Shown piece after piece: positions 25,900 to 35,398 of a stretch of DNA of 64,000 nt. The DNA is taken from the NCBI GenBank assembly GCA_017409785.1, contig JAFQSD010000002.1, positions 62,001-126,000 of the forward strand. Reading direction: 5' to 3'. How positions within the stretch are numbered: position 1 is the first letter of the stretch; each line of letters starts with the position of its first letter. A program made the position numbers and the translations under genes. The notes under the pieces were generated by a model, which saw only the letters and a program-made list of their open reading frames with translations, did not search any database and was not told where the DNA came from. This DNA is from Bacilli bacterium. GTDB taxonomy: Bacteria > Bacillota_I > Bacilli_A > RF39 > UBA660.

Positions 25900-26511
25900 T
25901 TAATCTTCAAATAAACCATGAATCTTTTGTCTATCAACATCAGTTAAATCTTCAATTACCCATTCTCCATCTTCTTTAGTTAAATGAAAAGTAATTTCAT
26001 ATTTAGCCTTATCAGTAACATCCATTAATTGTTTAATCTTATAAGTAATAAATGAAGATATAGTATCAACTGCTCCACCTACTATTTCTCCTTCTTCATC
26101 TTTTCCATCATTATCAGTATCTGCTCCATCATTACCAATTTTCTCATCATCAAACTCATCACGATGTTCAGTATAATATTCACGAGATTCTACAATACTA
26201 TTCGCATAATCATAAACTTCAATTTCAACTAATACCTCAGCTTCATCCCCATCAATTTCTTCATCTTTAATCTTATAAGATAAATTTTGATATTGTTTTT
26301 CCATTAAAGTCTTATAATCTTTCTTTTGAGTATCATTCATTGATGTATCATTTGCAATAACATTATCTAGTTGTGTTAAAACTTCACTATCCATAGATTG
26401 ATATCTACCTAAGAATTCTTCTACTTTAGCTGTAGGTGTCATACTATTATTACCACATCCAGTCATAAACATTACTAATAATGATAAAAATATAATTATT
26501 TTCTTTTTCAT
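25900..26511 (-). CDS. Probable lipoprotein of unknown function
   Basis: The true start is the ATG at 26511 (MKKKIIIFL), after GGGAGGAAAATT; the longer frame is an artefact. The 203-residue product has a lipoprotein signal peptide ending in MFMTGC, so the cysteine should be lipid-modified and the protein held on the outer face of the membrane. The mature part starts with a short PTAKVEEFLGRY helix, found in small DUF4878/DUF5105-like lipoproteins, and includes an acidic linker (about 135-155). The end (EWVIEDLTDVDRQKIHGLF) resembles the same group. Single-gene unit with its own terminator. Confidence 0.65.
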   Translation of the reverse strand: MKKKIIIFLSLLVMFMTGCGNNSMTPTAKVEEFLGRYQSMDSEVLTQLDNVIANDTSMNDTQKKDYKTLMEKQYQNLSYKIKDEEIDGDEAEVLVEIEVYDYANSIVESREYYTEHRDEFDDEKIGNDGADTDNDGKDEEGEIVGGAVDTISSFITYKIKQLMDVTDKAKYEITFHLTKEDGEWVIEDLTDVDRQKIHGLFED

Positions 26512-26537
26512 AATTTTCCTCCCATTACTATAATGTA

Positions 26538-26575
26538 AAAAAAAGATTAATTTATTCACTAAATTAATCTTTTAT
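26538..26575 (-). terminator. Terminator of the PP2C gene
   Basis: AAAGATTAATTTA pairs with TAAATTAATCTTT, then a run of T; the stop codon at 26564 lies close to the left arm. Confidence 0.7.
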
Positions 26576-27361
26576 ATAAATAACTCCACTTGCATTATCT
26601 CTTCCATGTACTGGAGTTGTAAATCTACCTTTAAATTTTTTCTTTAACGAACTAGGCACTCTTAACTTTAAATCCTTATGAACCGCCATTTCAATAATAT
26701 GTTTTAAAATATCTTTATGTCTTTTTCTACCAAGATGTTTTTTAATATCTTTATCACTTAATAAATCAGTTACCCCATCAGATACTAATAAAACAATATC
26801 ATAATCATTTTTAATTACATATGACTTACTCTTACAAAATTCTTCATTAAGACCTACACATGCTGTTATAAAGTTATTTGTAGGAAAAAATCTTAAATCA
26901 TCTTTTTCTACACTTCCAAATTTATAATAATCCCAAACTCCAGAATCATCTTCTGTAATTTGAATTAATTCTTTATCTTTATAAATATATCCTCTAGAAT
27001 CACCAATATTATAAAATAATGTTTTTTCTTTACCAATTAAAGCTAATGTTAAGGTTGTTCCTAAAAAGTTCTCCCCATATTTTGTAATTAAATAACTATT
27101 AACTTCATGAACTTTTTTATCTAGAACTGGGCTTACTCCAGTAATATCAGCTAATAGTCCAATATCTTCATGGTAAAACCAAGCTTCTAATGCCGCAACA
27201 ATCTCTTGTGAAGCAACGTCACCTTGACTCTTTCCACCCATACCATCTGCTAAAACCATAAATTTTATATCCGGATTTTTAGGATGACTATTACAAAAAG
27301 CATAGTCTTCGTTAATATCTCTAAGTAATCCAATATCACTAATTGCTTGTAATATACTCAT
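26564..27361 (-). CDS. PP2C-type serine/threonine phosphatase
   Basis: The ATG at 27361 (MSILQAISDIG) fits the AGGGG site better than the in-frame GTG three codons upstream. The 265-residue protein has the metal-binding PP2C motifs: RDINEDYAF, VLADGMGGKSQGD, FYNIGDSRGYI and LLVSDGVTDLL, ending with HGRDNASGVIYI. It should dephosphorylate Ser/Thr-phosphoproteins in the cytosol with Mn or Mg. Related PrpC/Stp enzymes are normally next to the PASTA kinase; here no such kinase is adjacent, but a kinase-like protein is at 60 kb. It lies between two terminators, alone. Confidence 0.85.
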   Translation of the reverse strand: MSILQAISDIGLLRDINEDYAFCNSHPKNPDIKFMVLADGMGGKSQGDVASQEIVAALEAWFYHEDIGLLADITGVSPVLDKKVHEVNSYLITKYGENFLGTTLTLALIGKEKTLFYNIGDSRGYIYKDKELIQITEDDSGVWDYYKFGSVEKDDLRFFPTNNFITACVGLNEEFCKSKSYVIKNDYDIVLLVSDGVTDLLSDKDIKKHLGRKRHKDILKHIIEMAVHKDLKLRVPSSLKKKFKGRFTTPVHGRDNASGVIYIKD

Positions 27362-27421
27362 AATAAGCACCCCTATTTAACAAAATTATAACACTAAGAC
27401 TAATATATATTTAAAAAAAAT

Positions 27422-27458
27422 AAAAAGAAGTCTACATATAGTATGTAAACTTCTGTTA
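27422..27458 (-). terminator. Terminator of asnS
   Basis: AGAAGTTTACATA and ATGTAGACTTCT pair around CTAT and are followed by TTTTATTTTTTTT. Confidence 0.75.
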
Positions 27459-27459
27459 A

Positions 27460-28839
27460 TTAAAATTCACAGTTTCCTGGTGTTCTTGGGAAAGGAATAA
27501 CATCTCTAATGTTTTCTACTCCTGTTAGATAAATAAGTAATCTTTCAAATCCCATACCAAATCCTGAGTGAACACATCCACCGAATTTACGTAAGTTCAA
27601 GTACCATTCTAATCCTTCAGTTTCCATTCCAAGTTCATTCATTCTAGCAATTAACTTATCATAGTCTTCTTCACGTTGAGAACCCCCCATTAATTCTCCT
27701 GCTCCTGGAACTTCTAAGTCTACAGCAGCAACAGTCTTACCATCAGCATTTTGTTTCATATAGAATGCTTTAATATCTTTTGGCCAGTTCTTAATAAATA
27801 CTGGTCCACCAAAGTATTCAGTAATATATTTTTCATGCTCTTTAGCAATATCTCCACCATATTCTGGTTCAAATTCCCATTTAACATCTGCTTCTTTTAA
27901 GATTCTAATTACTTCTTCATGATCTACTCTTGTAAAATCACTACTTACTAATTTATTTAATTTTTCTAATAATCCATTTTCAACGAATTTATCAAAGAAC
28001 TCCATTTCACTAGGACATTTATCTAGAACATATTTAACTACGAATTTTAACATATCTTCCATAATATCCATGTCTTTATCTAAATCACAGAATGCTATTT
28101 CAGGTTCAATCATCCAGAACTCATTAGCATGTGTTTTAGTGTTAGAGTTTTCTGCTCTAAAAGTTGGTCCAAATGTATAAGTTTTCTTATAAGCTAAAGC
28201 AAATGTTTCAGCTTGTAATTGTCCACTAACAGTAAGTGCTGCTTGTTTACCAAAGAAATCTCTATCATATTCAACTTTACCACTCTTAGCTACTCTATCT
28301 AAATCTAAAGTAGTTACTTGGAACATTTCTCCAGCACCTTCACAGTCACTTGCTGTAATAATTGGTGCATGGAAATATACATAACCATTCTTTTGGAAAT
28401 ATTCATGAATTGCAGCAGCTGCTACACTTCTAATTCTAAATACTGCTCCAAATAAGTTTGTTCTTGGTCTTAAATAAGCTTGTTCTCTTAAGAATTCTCT
28501 TGTATGTCTCTTAGGTTGAATTGGATAATCCTCAGGACATGTACCAAGTACCAAAACCTTGCTAGCTTGAACTTCAAATTCTTGTCCTTGTGCAGGTGAT
28601 TCTATAACAGTACCAACTACTTCAATAGCAGATCCTACACTAATCTTTTGAATTTCTTCAAAATCACTTAATTTATTATCATATACAACTTGTACACTTT
28701 TAAAACAAGTTCCATCATTAAAATCTATAAACCCAAATTCTTTTTGTTTACGATGGTTTCTTACCCATCCTTGAAGTGTTACTTCACTTCCAATTTTACT
28801 TTTAACATCTTCATATAGTTTACTAACATCTATAATCAT
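27460..28839 (-). CDS. asnS: Asparaginyl-tRNA synthetase
   Basis: A 459-residue class IIb synthetase that charges tRNA-Asn. It has an N-terminal OB fold (VTLQGWVRNHRKQKEFGFIDFNDG), motif 2 FRAENSNTKTHANEFWMIEPE (shown by residues FRAE and HANEFWM) and motif 3 GFGMGFERLLIYLTG. EVPGAGELMGGSQREEDYD is typical of AsnRS rather than AspRS. The length is standard. The start lies four bases after the stop of the NagZ-like gene, so it is the last gene of the rluA-like, nagZ-like, asnS operon, and a terminator follows. No T-box is present. Confidence 0.95.
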   Translation of the reverse strand: MIIDVSKLYEDVKSKIGSEVTLQGWVRNHRKQKEFGFIDFNDGTCFKSVQVVYDNKLSDFEEIQKISVGSAIEVVGTVIESPAQGQEFEVQASKVLVLGTCPEDYPIQPKRHTREFLREQAYLRPRTNLFGAVFRIRSVAAAAIHEYFQKNGYVYFHAPIITASDCEGAGEMFQVTTLDLDRVAKSGKVEYDRDFFGKQAALTVSGQLQAETFALAYKKTYTFGPTFRAENSNTKTHANEFWMIEPEIAFCDLDKDMDIMEDMLKFVVKYVLDKCPSEMEFFDKFVENGLLEKLNKLVSSDFTRVDHEEVIRILKEADVKWEFEPEYGGDIAKEHEKYITEYFGGPVFIKNWPKDIKAFYMKQNADGKTVAAVDLEVPGAGELMGGSQREEDYDKLIARMNELGMETEGLEWYLNLRKFGGCVHSGFGMGFERLLIYLTGVENIRDVIPFPRTPGNCEF

Positions 28840-28843
28840 ATAT

Positions 28844-30004
28844 TTATACCTCCTTTATTATTTTATAAGCATATTTCCAAGCCAGTATTCTCTTTACTGC
28901 CTTATCAATTGTCTCTTCTTTAATTATACCACTTTTAACGTTATTTAAAACCTCATTATACATAGTTTCAAAACTAGATGTAATAATCATATCATTTCCT
29001 GCATTTATTGCAAGAGTTGCTGCTGTATTTCCATCAACAAATTTAGCAACAGCCCCCATTGCTAAATCATCAGTAATTACTACTCCACTAAAACCTAATG
29101 TATTACGAAGTTCATCAATAACTTTTTTACTTAATGAAGCTGGATATTTACTATCCATCGAATTAACAATATTATGTGAAACAAGTATTGTAGGAACACC
29201 TGCCTCTATCCCACTCTTAAATGGTAAAAAATCATTATTAACAAAACTCTCATAACTTCTATTATCTATCGCAATTCCATTATGAGTATCAACATTATTT
29301 CCATAACCAGGAAAATGCTTTAAACATGATGAAATACCATACTTATTATTATAAGTAACTATATTTGAGATAAATGTTGAAGTTTCTCTAGCATCTCTTC
29401 CAAATGTTCTTATATTAATATAATCATTACTATCAGTAGAAACATCAGCAACTGGTGCTAAATTAAGATTAAGTCCTAAACTAAGTAAAAGTTCTGCTTT
29501 CTCCTTTTCAGATGACTCAACAAGTTCATATCCCCCAGTTTCAAACAAAACTCTATTCGACTTAAATCTTTCAGACCTAAATGCTGGGAAACGACTAACT
29601 CTTGTAACATACCCACCTTCTTCATCAACAGCAAGGGCTAAAGGTATTTTACTAATTCCTTGTTTAGCATCAATTTCTTTCTTAATAGTTACCTTAGTAT
29701 GATTTTGAAAATCCTTTGCAAATAAAACAAACCCTCCAGCATAATAATTAGTAATTTGTTTTCCAGCAGTCGAAGTATCATATCTTACTAAAAATAACTG
29801 ACCCACTTTTTCTTCTAATGTCATATCACTCATCAATTTAACCGCATCATTATAATATTCATTAAAAATATCATTAGTTTCTTCTTCAGGAAACTCTTCA
29901 ATAATTTCCTTAGGTTGTATAACTTCATCTTTATCTTTAAAAACAAAATAACAACCGCCAACTATTGCTACTAACATAATAATTAATATAAGTATTTTTT
30001 TCAT
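28844..30004 (-). CDS. nagZ: Glycoside hydrolase family 3, NagZ-like
   Basis: A 386-residue protein with an N-terminal signal anchor (about 4-20), so probably tethered outside the membrane. The GH3 N-acetylglucosaminidase signature is complete: KHFPGYGNNVDTHNG contains the His and Asp used in catalysis, and the nucleophile aspartate is in GVVITDDLAMGAV. LFLVRYDTSTAGKQIT and DEEGGYVTR are also typical. NagZ-like enzymes release N-acetylglucosamine from peptidoglycan fragments. It is a single-domain enzyme with no beta-sandwich extension. It lies between an RluA-type gene and asnS. Confidence 0.88.
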   Translation of the reverse strand: MKKILILIIMLVAIVGGCYFVFKDKDEVIQPKEIIEEFPEEETNDIFNEYYNDAVKLMSDMTLEEKVGQLFLVRYDTSTAGKQITNYYAGGFVLFAKDFQNHTKVTIKKEIDAKQGISKIPLALAVDEEGGYVTRVSRFPAFRSERFKSNRVLFETGGYELVESSEKEKAELLLSLGLNLNLAPVADVSTDSNDYINIRTFGRDARETSTFISNIVTYNNKYGISSCLKHFPGYGNNVDTHNGIAIDNRSYESFVNNDFLPFKSGIEAGVPTILVSHNIVNSMDSKYPASLSKKVIDELRNTLGFSGVVITDDLAMGAVAKFVDGNTAATLAINAGNDMIITSSFETMYNEVLNNVKSGIIKEETIDKAVKRILAWKYAYKIIKEV

Positions 30005-30014
30005 AATATCTCCA

Positions 30015-30863
30015 TTAATTCATAATCTTTTTAAACTCTTGTGGATTTGCAGTTTCAAATAAAATATCTTTCTTTAAAACTGGATGATACATTTTTAATC
30101 TATTCGCATGTAAATAAAGTCTTGTTTCTTTATCGCTTTTTTCTCCATATTTCTTATCTCCAACAATTGGATGTCTTAAACTTTGAAAAGCAACACGAAT
30201 TTGATTCTTTCTACCAGTTTCAATATTAACACTAACTAATGAATAATTATCATTTTCTTTAATTACTTTATAATTAGTAATTGCTTCTTTTCCTTCATTA
30301 CCGCGAGAAACATAAACTAAATTAGTTTTAGTTTCCATTAAGTTTTGAACTACTCTACCAGTAGATTCGTTTAAATGACCATGAACAACAGCTACATATT
30401 CACGTAAACTAACATATTCATTCCAATTTTCTTGAAGTTGGTTTTTAGTTTTCTCATCTTTAGCTAATACAACAATACCACTTGTATCCTTATCTAATCT
30501 ATGAACAATAAATACTTTAGAATATTTATCTTTACTAACTAAATATTCTCTTACAATATGATAAAGTGTTCTTTCTTTTTCCTTAGCTGTTGCAATTGTA
30601 AGTAAACCACTAGGTTTATTAACAACTATAATATGTTCATCTTCAAACAAAATCTCAAATGGTAAAGTCTTCTTATTTTTACTTTCAGTATCAATCATAA
30701 TATTCATCCCTGGTAGCAAATGATAATTATATTGTTTTACTCTATTATTATTAACATAAATTGCTCCATGAGTTAAATATTGTTTAATACGTTTTTTAGG
30801 CATATCTAAATTTTCATAAAGATATTCTAATAACTCACTATCTTTTTTTACTACTAATTTCAT
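30015..30863 (-). CDS. RluA-family pseudouridine synthase
   Basis: The 282-residue enzyme starts with an S4-like RNA-binding segment (PKKRIKQYLTHGAIYVNN), then the synthase domain with the catalytic aspartate in VHRLDKDTSGIVVLAKD. RKNQIRVAF and HPIVGDKKYG are further RluA-family motifs. It should isomerise uridine in 23S rRNA or tRNA; motifs alone do not tell which site. It is first in a three-gene unit with the NagZ-like gene and asnS. Confidence 0.9.
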   Translation of the reverse strand: MKLVVKKDSELLEYLYENLDMPKKRIKQYLTHGAIYVNNNRVKQYNYHLLPGMNIMIDTESKNKKTLPFEILFEDEHIIVVNKPSGLLTIATAKEKERTLYHIVREYLVSKDKYSKVFIVHRLDKDTSGIVVLAKDEKTKNQLQENWNEYVSLREYVAVVHGHLNESTGRVVQNLMETKTNLVYVSRGNEGKEAITNYKVIKENDNYSLVSVNIETGRKNQIRVAFQSLRHPIVGDKKYGEKSDKETRLYLHANRLKMYHPVLKKDILFETANPQEFKKIMN

Positions 30864-30927
30864 AAGACTCTCCCCTCACACACAACCTATTATATTACAA
30901 AATCAAGAAATAAACAATTATTCAAAG

Positions 30928-30954
30928 AAAAAAAGACTTGTTAAAGTCTTTTAT
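30928..30954 (-). terminator. Terminator of the zinc-ribbon gene
   Basis: AAAAGACTTT and AAGTCTTTTTTTC form a hairpin and T tail right after the stop codon. Confidence 0.7.
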
Positions 30955-32636
30955 TCGTTTACTTTTAATAATGTTGCTGAATTTAAAATATATTCAATAC
31001 TTTCATTAAAATATTTTGTTTTCTTTGGACTAGTCTCATTTGAAACATACGCTTCTAAATAATATAAATTTCTATTAGTCGCAGACATTGTAAAATAAAA
31101 TTCATTATGGAAACTCATTCCACCAGCATCATAATCTGGTGATACAAGCACATACCATACTTTACCATTAATAGTCTTTGTCTTTTCTTCTTTAACCGCT
31201 CCATAAGAATTAGTAATTGTTGCTTTCATAGCCTCATATGAAGTTCCATTTATAAATGAAAAACTCTTAATATCAAGTAATGAAACACCATCTACAAATT
31301 TAAATACATTTGACTTATATTGAACACTCTTAGTTCTAGCTTCATCAAGCTCCCAACACTCGGGAACATTATAATTCATATATCCTAAAGCTGAATACTT
31401 TTTAGTTTCTCCACTTTTAAATTTATTATATATATTACTTTCAGATTCTTTCTTATAAGTTAATGTCTTTAACATTTCTAATACATCTTCATCAATTTGT
31501 TCTTTATTATCAACTGTACAAGATGTCATAAAACAAATAACTTTATCATGCTTTTCACTAACTACTACATAGAATGAACCAACTGTATTATCTTTAGTAA
31601 GAACAAAATCTACTCTAGCATATAGTGTATCAGCATTTAATGTCTTAAATGTTTCTGTTCCACCAGTTAACTCTCCACCTTCAAAATTACTCCAAGCATT
31701 GTAAAACTGATTATATAAATCTTTTTTAGATGCTTCGTTTTCTACTGAACTATTAAGTGCCTTAAATGTTGATAAGGTATTAAATATAAATTTACTATTA
31801 TTATCAGAGTAATATAAAACCATATCATCTTGTTCTTCATCAACATTCCAATTAGCATTATATTGTAATGCATATTGGTCACCTTCATATGTTGATATAT
31901 TAAATTTATTAAACATTGGTAATATAAATACACCACCAACCATAATAACAACTAAAATAATTGCAATTAAGAACCAAGGTATCTTCTTCTTAGAACTTTC
32001 ATCAGGTAATTCTAAATTACCATAATACATACCATTTTGTTCTTTAGTATTTTGTTGATTATTATTAGTATTAGAACCATTTTGTTCAGTCATATTTACC
32101 ATATTTGGAGGATTAACTAAACTACTTGCCATAACACTAGGATCGATATGTTGCTCTGTTTGTTGACTTTGTTGTTGATTGGGTTTTCTTTTAGCATCAC
32201 TTGCCAACTGAACATTACTAGGTTCCATAAATCCCATCATATTATTATTAGTATTAAAATCTGTTTGACTAACGTATCCACCTGAATTCATATTTTGCAC
32301 TTGTTGGCTAGCTTGCTGATTTGGTTTTCTTTTAGCATCAGTTGCCAAATGAACATTACTAGGTTCCACAAACCCCATCATATTATTATTAAAATCAGTT
32401 TGACTAACATAACCATTTGAATTCATACCTTGCATAGGTTGATTATTAGGCATATTCATTGGTTGCATCCCTTGCATATTATTCATCATATTAGCATCAT
32501 TAGAAAATCCATTCATATTCGGACTTCCTATCATGTTATTAGGACTCATATTATTTATATCTTGAACTGGTGTACCGCAACTAGGACAAATCCCTTGTTG
32601 TGGTCCTATTGGAATACCACACTTGCTACAATTCAC
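30951..32636 (-). CDS. Zinc-ribbon membrane protein with a low-complexity Met/Asn/Gln linker
   Basis: The 561-residue protein begins with a zinc ribbon (CSKCG...CPSCG, residues 3-20), has a long Met/Asn/Gln-rich linker with an internal duplication (about 70-155), one transmembrane helix (about 217-240, WFLIAIILVVIMVGGVFIL), and a C-terminal region of two similar halves that look like PsbP/DUF-type beta folds (about 245-395 and 410-560). The ribbon would be cytosolic and the C-terminal part outside. I do not recognise a specific family. It resembles zinc-ribbon proteins of unknown role common in gut Bacillota. Confidence 0.65.
   Translation of the reverse strand: MNCSKCGIPIGPQQGICPSCGTPVQDINNMSPNNMIGSPNMNGFSNDANMMNNMQGMQPMNMPNNQPMQGMNSNGYVSQTDFNNNMMGFVEPSNVHLATDAKRKPNQQASQQVQNMNSGGYVSQTDFNTNNNMMGFMEPSNVQLASDAKRKPNQQQSQQTEQHIDPSVMASSLVNPPNMVNMTEQNGSNTNNNQQNTKEQNGMYYGNLELPDESSKKKIPWFLIAIILVVIMVGGVFILPMFNKFNISTYEGDQYALQYNANWNVDEEQDDMVLYYSDNNSKFIFNTLSTFKALNSSVENEASKKDLYNQFYNAWSNFEGGELTGGTETFKTLNADTLYARVDFVLTKDNTVGSFYVVVSEKHDKVICFMTSCTVDNKEQIDEDVLEMLKTLTYKKESESNIYNKFKSGETKKYSALGYMNYNVPECWELDEARTKSVQYKSNVFKFVDGVSLLDIKSFSFINGTSYEAMKATITNSYGAVKEEKTKTINGKVWYVLVSPDYDAGGMSFHNEFYFTMSATNRNLYYLEAYVSNETSPKKTKYFNESIEYILNSATLLKVNE
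32171..32426 (-). repeat. Tandem duplication in the linker of the zinc-ribbon protein
   Basis: Two copies of about 105-120 bp (32311-32426 and 32171-32291) encode near-identical segments, GYVSQTDFN..MMGF.EPSNV.LA.DAKRKPNQQ. The few differences (V/M, H/Q, T/S) show a fairly recent duplication. Confidence 0.8.
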
Positions 32637-32700
32637 GCTCTACACCCACTTTCTATCATAATCAAAGTATATAATATAATTCACCAAAAATCAATTTAGT

Positions 32701-32732
32701 TAAAAAAAAATCTGCCATTAGACAGATTTTAA
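32701..32732 (-). terminator. Terminator of the pgi-PAP2-HAD operon
   Basis: AAAATCTGTC and GGCAGATTTT pair around a TAAT loop and are followed by a T run, just after the HAD stop codon. Confidence 0.75.
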
Positions 32733-33505
32733 AAATACTTCTTAATTATACTTTCAACGCCTTTTTCTTCATTAGAATCAGTTATTTCATTAGCAGCCTT
32801 CTTAACACTTTTATCAGCATTAGAAACACAACATCCACAACCAACACTTTCTACTAAACTACAACTACTCTCAGAAGAACAAACAGCTAGTACTTCACTC
32901 ATTTTAATTTTATTAAGTTTACTTATTTTTTCAATAGCTTTAAGTTTACTATTAGATCCATTAGTAATTTCAACAATATAATGATTATCTTCTTCAACAA
33001 TAAAACAATCTACTTTAATTTCATTACTCTTAATTTCTTTAACAACATTCTTAGCATCTTTTAGACTATCAACATGAATACTAATTTTATAAATACCCCT
33101 CTTATTTTCCTCAATAAAAGATGATCCATCAATAAGTAATTCACTATAATCTTTATCTTTATAACTACCCATGTAATTACAATAATCTAATGTATATAAA
33201 CATAAATCTTTACTACTAAATAATTTATATATCTTTTTAACATTAGAAATAGAAATACTTTTATCATAAATAACATTATCATTATTTAAATCATATATAT
33301 AACTACCATTAAAAGCCACAATATAATCTATAAAAGGAAAATCCCTATTATAATCCTTAACAACTCTAATACCTTTACTTGTAGTTATACAAAAAATAAC
33401 TCCATTTTTTCTAACTCTATCTAATTCTAACATTGTTGATACTGATATAGCTTCATCACTATTAATAAGTGTTCCACTAAAATCACTAACGATCATTTTA
33501 TACAT
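32729..33505 (-). CDS. HAD-family (Cof-type) phosphatase
   Basis: The 258-residue protein has HAD motif I in SDFSGTLINSDE (two aspartate-region residues with Ser-Gly-Thr), motif II in FCITTSKG and a cap domain typical of Cof-type (class IIB) phosphatases. In the motif III/IV region the usual GDxxND reads CSSESSCSLVESVG; the conserved acidic pair is missing, so metal binding and activity may be altered. Substrates of this class are usually sugar phosphates or FMN. It starts one base after the PAP2 stop, in the pgi operon. Confidence 0.75.
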   Translation of the reverse strand: MYKMIVSDFSGTLINSDEAISVSTMLELDRVRKNGVIFCITTSKGIRVVKDYNRDFPFIDYIVAFNGSYIYDLNNDNVIYDKSISISNVKKIYKLFSSKDLCLYTLDYCNYMGSYKDKDYSELLIDGSSFIEENKRGIYKISIHVDSLKDAKNVVKEIKSNEIKVDCFIVEEDNHYIVEITNGSNSKLKAIEKISKLNKIKMSEVLAVCSSESSCSLVESVGCGCCVSNADKSVKKAANEITDSNEEKGVESIIKKYF

Positions 33506-33506
33506 T

Positions 33507-34115
33507 TTAATTCCCCCTAAAATGTTTTTTAGTTAATCCAATAATTAACATAAGTTCAATTAATGCTAATGTAAATCCTCCAATGACATCACTAGCATAG
33601 TGTACTCCTACATAAATTCTACTAATTCCAATCGATAAAATTAATATGACTAATATTATACTACATAACCACTTTAAAATACTATTCTTTATTTTAGTAA
33701 ATGCTAAATAGCACAAATAACCATATACTGAAATAGAAATCATCGAATGACCACTTGGATATGAATAACCACCTTGTTTAATTAACTTTAAAACATCCGG
33801 TCTTTGTCTTTTAATAATATGTTTAAGCAGTTTATTTGTTGCAGCAACAATTGCTCCAATTGATGCAAACATAACTCCATATTTATTTCTAAATATCATA
33901 ATAAGTATTGCAACAACTCCTATTACAACTGAAACATTACCAAATTTAGTAATAAATACAAAGTACTTATCACAAAAATCACATTCTAAACTTCTAACTA
34001 AATTATAAACAGCATTATCAAACCCTGTGGTTTTACCTAGTAAAACCAACACTGTATTAATAATAAATATTAAACTTAAAATGCTAATTATAATTAAATA
34101 CTTCTTATTTTTCAT
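33507..34115 (-). CDS. PAP2-family membrane phosphatase
   Basis: I use the ATG at 34115 (MKNKKYLIII), placed just after the pgi stop; an in-frame GTG upstream overlaps pgi. The 202-residue protein has six hydrophobic helices and the three PAP2 motifs: KRQRPD, YPSGHSM and SRIYVGVHYASDVIGG. Such enzymes dephosphorylate lipid phosphates, in Gram-positives often undecaprenyl pyrophosphate or phosphatidylglycerol phosphate, at the outer face of the membrane. It overlaps the pgi terminal region and is followed by the HAD gene. Confidence 0.88.
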   Translation of the reverse strand: MKNKKYLIIISILSLIFIINTVLVLLGKTTGFDNAVYNLVRSLECDFCDKYFVFITKFGNVSVVIGVVAILIMIFRNKYGVMFASIGAIVAATNKLLKHIIKRQRPDVLKLIKQGGYSYPSGHSMISISVYGYLCYLAFTKIKNSILKWLCSIILVILILSIGISRIYVGVHYASDVIGGFTLALIELMLIIGLTKKHFRGN

Positions 34116-34116
34116 C

Positions 34117-35310
34117 TTATAAAACACCTAAGTTTTCTCTTACTTCTTTTTTGTAAACTTCTACTCCAGGTTGATTAAATGGATCAATGTTAAATAAGAA
34201 ACCACTAAAGGCAGCACCTAACATATAAAAATACATTAATTGTCCAATAGTTGTTTCATCAACATTTTCTAAACTAATTTCAAGTGATGGAACTTCTCCA
34301 AGTTTATGAGCACTTCTAACTGAATCTAAAACTATATTATTAACTTCATGTAAATTCTTACCATTATAAATTACTTCATCAGAATTTTCTACTTTCATAA
34401 ATGTTTCAAATATAATTTTATTACCCTCTTGAATAAACTGTCCTAATGAATGTAAATCTCTAGTATGAACTGTCGATACAGGGAATATTCCTACTCCTTC
34501 TTTACCTTCACTTTCTCCATATAATTGTTTTAACCATTCGGTAAAGTAATACATATTTTCTTCATATGTAACATAGTTTTCAACTACTTTACCACTATTA
34601 TATAAAGCAACTCTTGTACAAGCATACTTAAATGCTTCTTCTCTTAAATCTTCTCCACTATAATATCCATTTAAGAAATCTTCTAATTCAATATTAAATG
34701 ATAATGGGAATAAATGAGCAGCTGTCATAATAGAATATCTTCCACCTACATCATCTGGAATACTAAATGAAGGATAACCAATCTTATTTACTTCTTCACG
34801 TAAACTTCCTTTTACTTTATCAGTAGTAACAATAATTCTTTTAATTAAATCTTCACCACTATATTTTTCTTCAAGTAACCCCTTTAATAATTTATAAGTA
34901 ATTGTTGTTTCCATAGTAGTACCACTCTTACTAATAACATTAATAGAGAAATCTTTATCTCTAAGATAATCAAGTAATTCACTCATATATTTACTAGATA
35001 ATGTAGTACCTGCATAAATAACTTCAAAATTATAATTATTGAAATATGGACTTAGCATCTTTTCAACAGCATAACTACCTAAAAAAGATCCTCCTATCCC
35101 AATAACAACTAAACATTCAGAATGTTCTAAAACTTCATCTCTAACTCTAAGAATTTCATTTAATTCATGAACCTCAATTGGCTTAGTCCATCCTGTCATA
35201 TAAGCATCTTTAAATTTAGAATAAACCTCTTCTTTTCTTGCCATTAAGTTATTAAAATTTTCTTTATCAATAAAACTATCTACCATAGTATTAAAATCAA
35301 ACTTAATCAT
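34117..35310 (-). CDS. pgi: Glucose-6-phosphate isomerase
   Basis: A 397-residue enzyme that interconverts glucose 6-phosphate and fructose 6-phosphate. It carries VVIGIGGSFLGSYAV, VISKSGTTMETT and the signature DDVGGRYSIMTA, with NQPGVEVYKK at the end holding the catalytic lysine. It is about 50 residues shorter than the Bacillus enzyme (about 450), mainly at the N terminus and in loops, as in some reduced-genome Gram-positives. AGGAGG precedes the ATG and an extended -10 promoter lies just upstream. First gene of the pgi-PAP2-HAD unit. Confidence 0.93.
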   Translation of the reverse strand: MIKFDFNTMVDSFIDKENFNNLMARKEEVYSKFKDAYMTGWTKPIEVHELNEILRVRDEVLEHSECLVVIGIGGSFLGSYAVEKMLSPYFNNYNFEVIYAGTTLSSKYMSELLDYLRDKDFSINVISKSGTTMETTITYKLLKGLLEEKYSGEDLIKRIIVTTDKVKGSLREEVNKIGYPSFSIPDDVGGRYSIMTAAHLFPLSFNIELEDFLNGYYSGEDLREEAFKYACTRVALYNSGKVVENYVTYEENMYYFTEWLKQLYGESEGKEGVGIFPVSTVHTRDLHSLGQFIQEGNKIIFETFMKVENSDEVIYNGKNLHEVNNIVLDSVRSAHKLGEVPSLEISLENVDETTIGQLMYFYMLGAAFSGFLFNIDPFNQPGVEVYKKEVRENLGVL

Positions 35311-35334
35311 AAATACCTCCTAATTATATATATG

Positions 35335-35363
35335 ATTATACCATTATTATGATTTGTTGTAAA
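35335..35363 (-). promoter_or_regulatory. Promoter of the pgi operon
   Basis: TTTACA (35363-35358), a 17-base spacer and an extended -10 TGGTATAAT (TATAAT at 35340-35335). Confidence 0.6.
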
Positions 35364-35367
35364 ACAA

Positions 35368-35398
35368 AAGAAAGATAGGAATTTCTTCCTATCTTGTA
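35368..35398 (-). terminator. Terminator of the giant glucan-synthase-like gene
   Basis: AGATAGGAA and TTCCTATCT pair around GAAA and run into TTCTTTTG. Confidence 0.65.
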
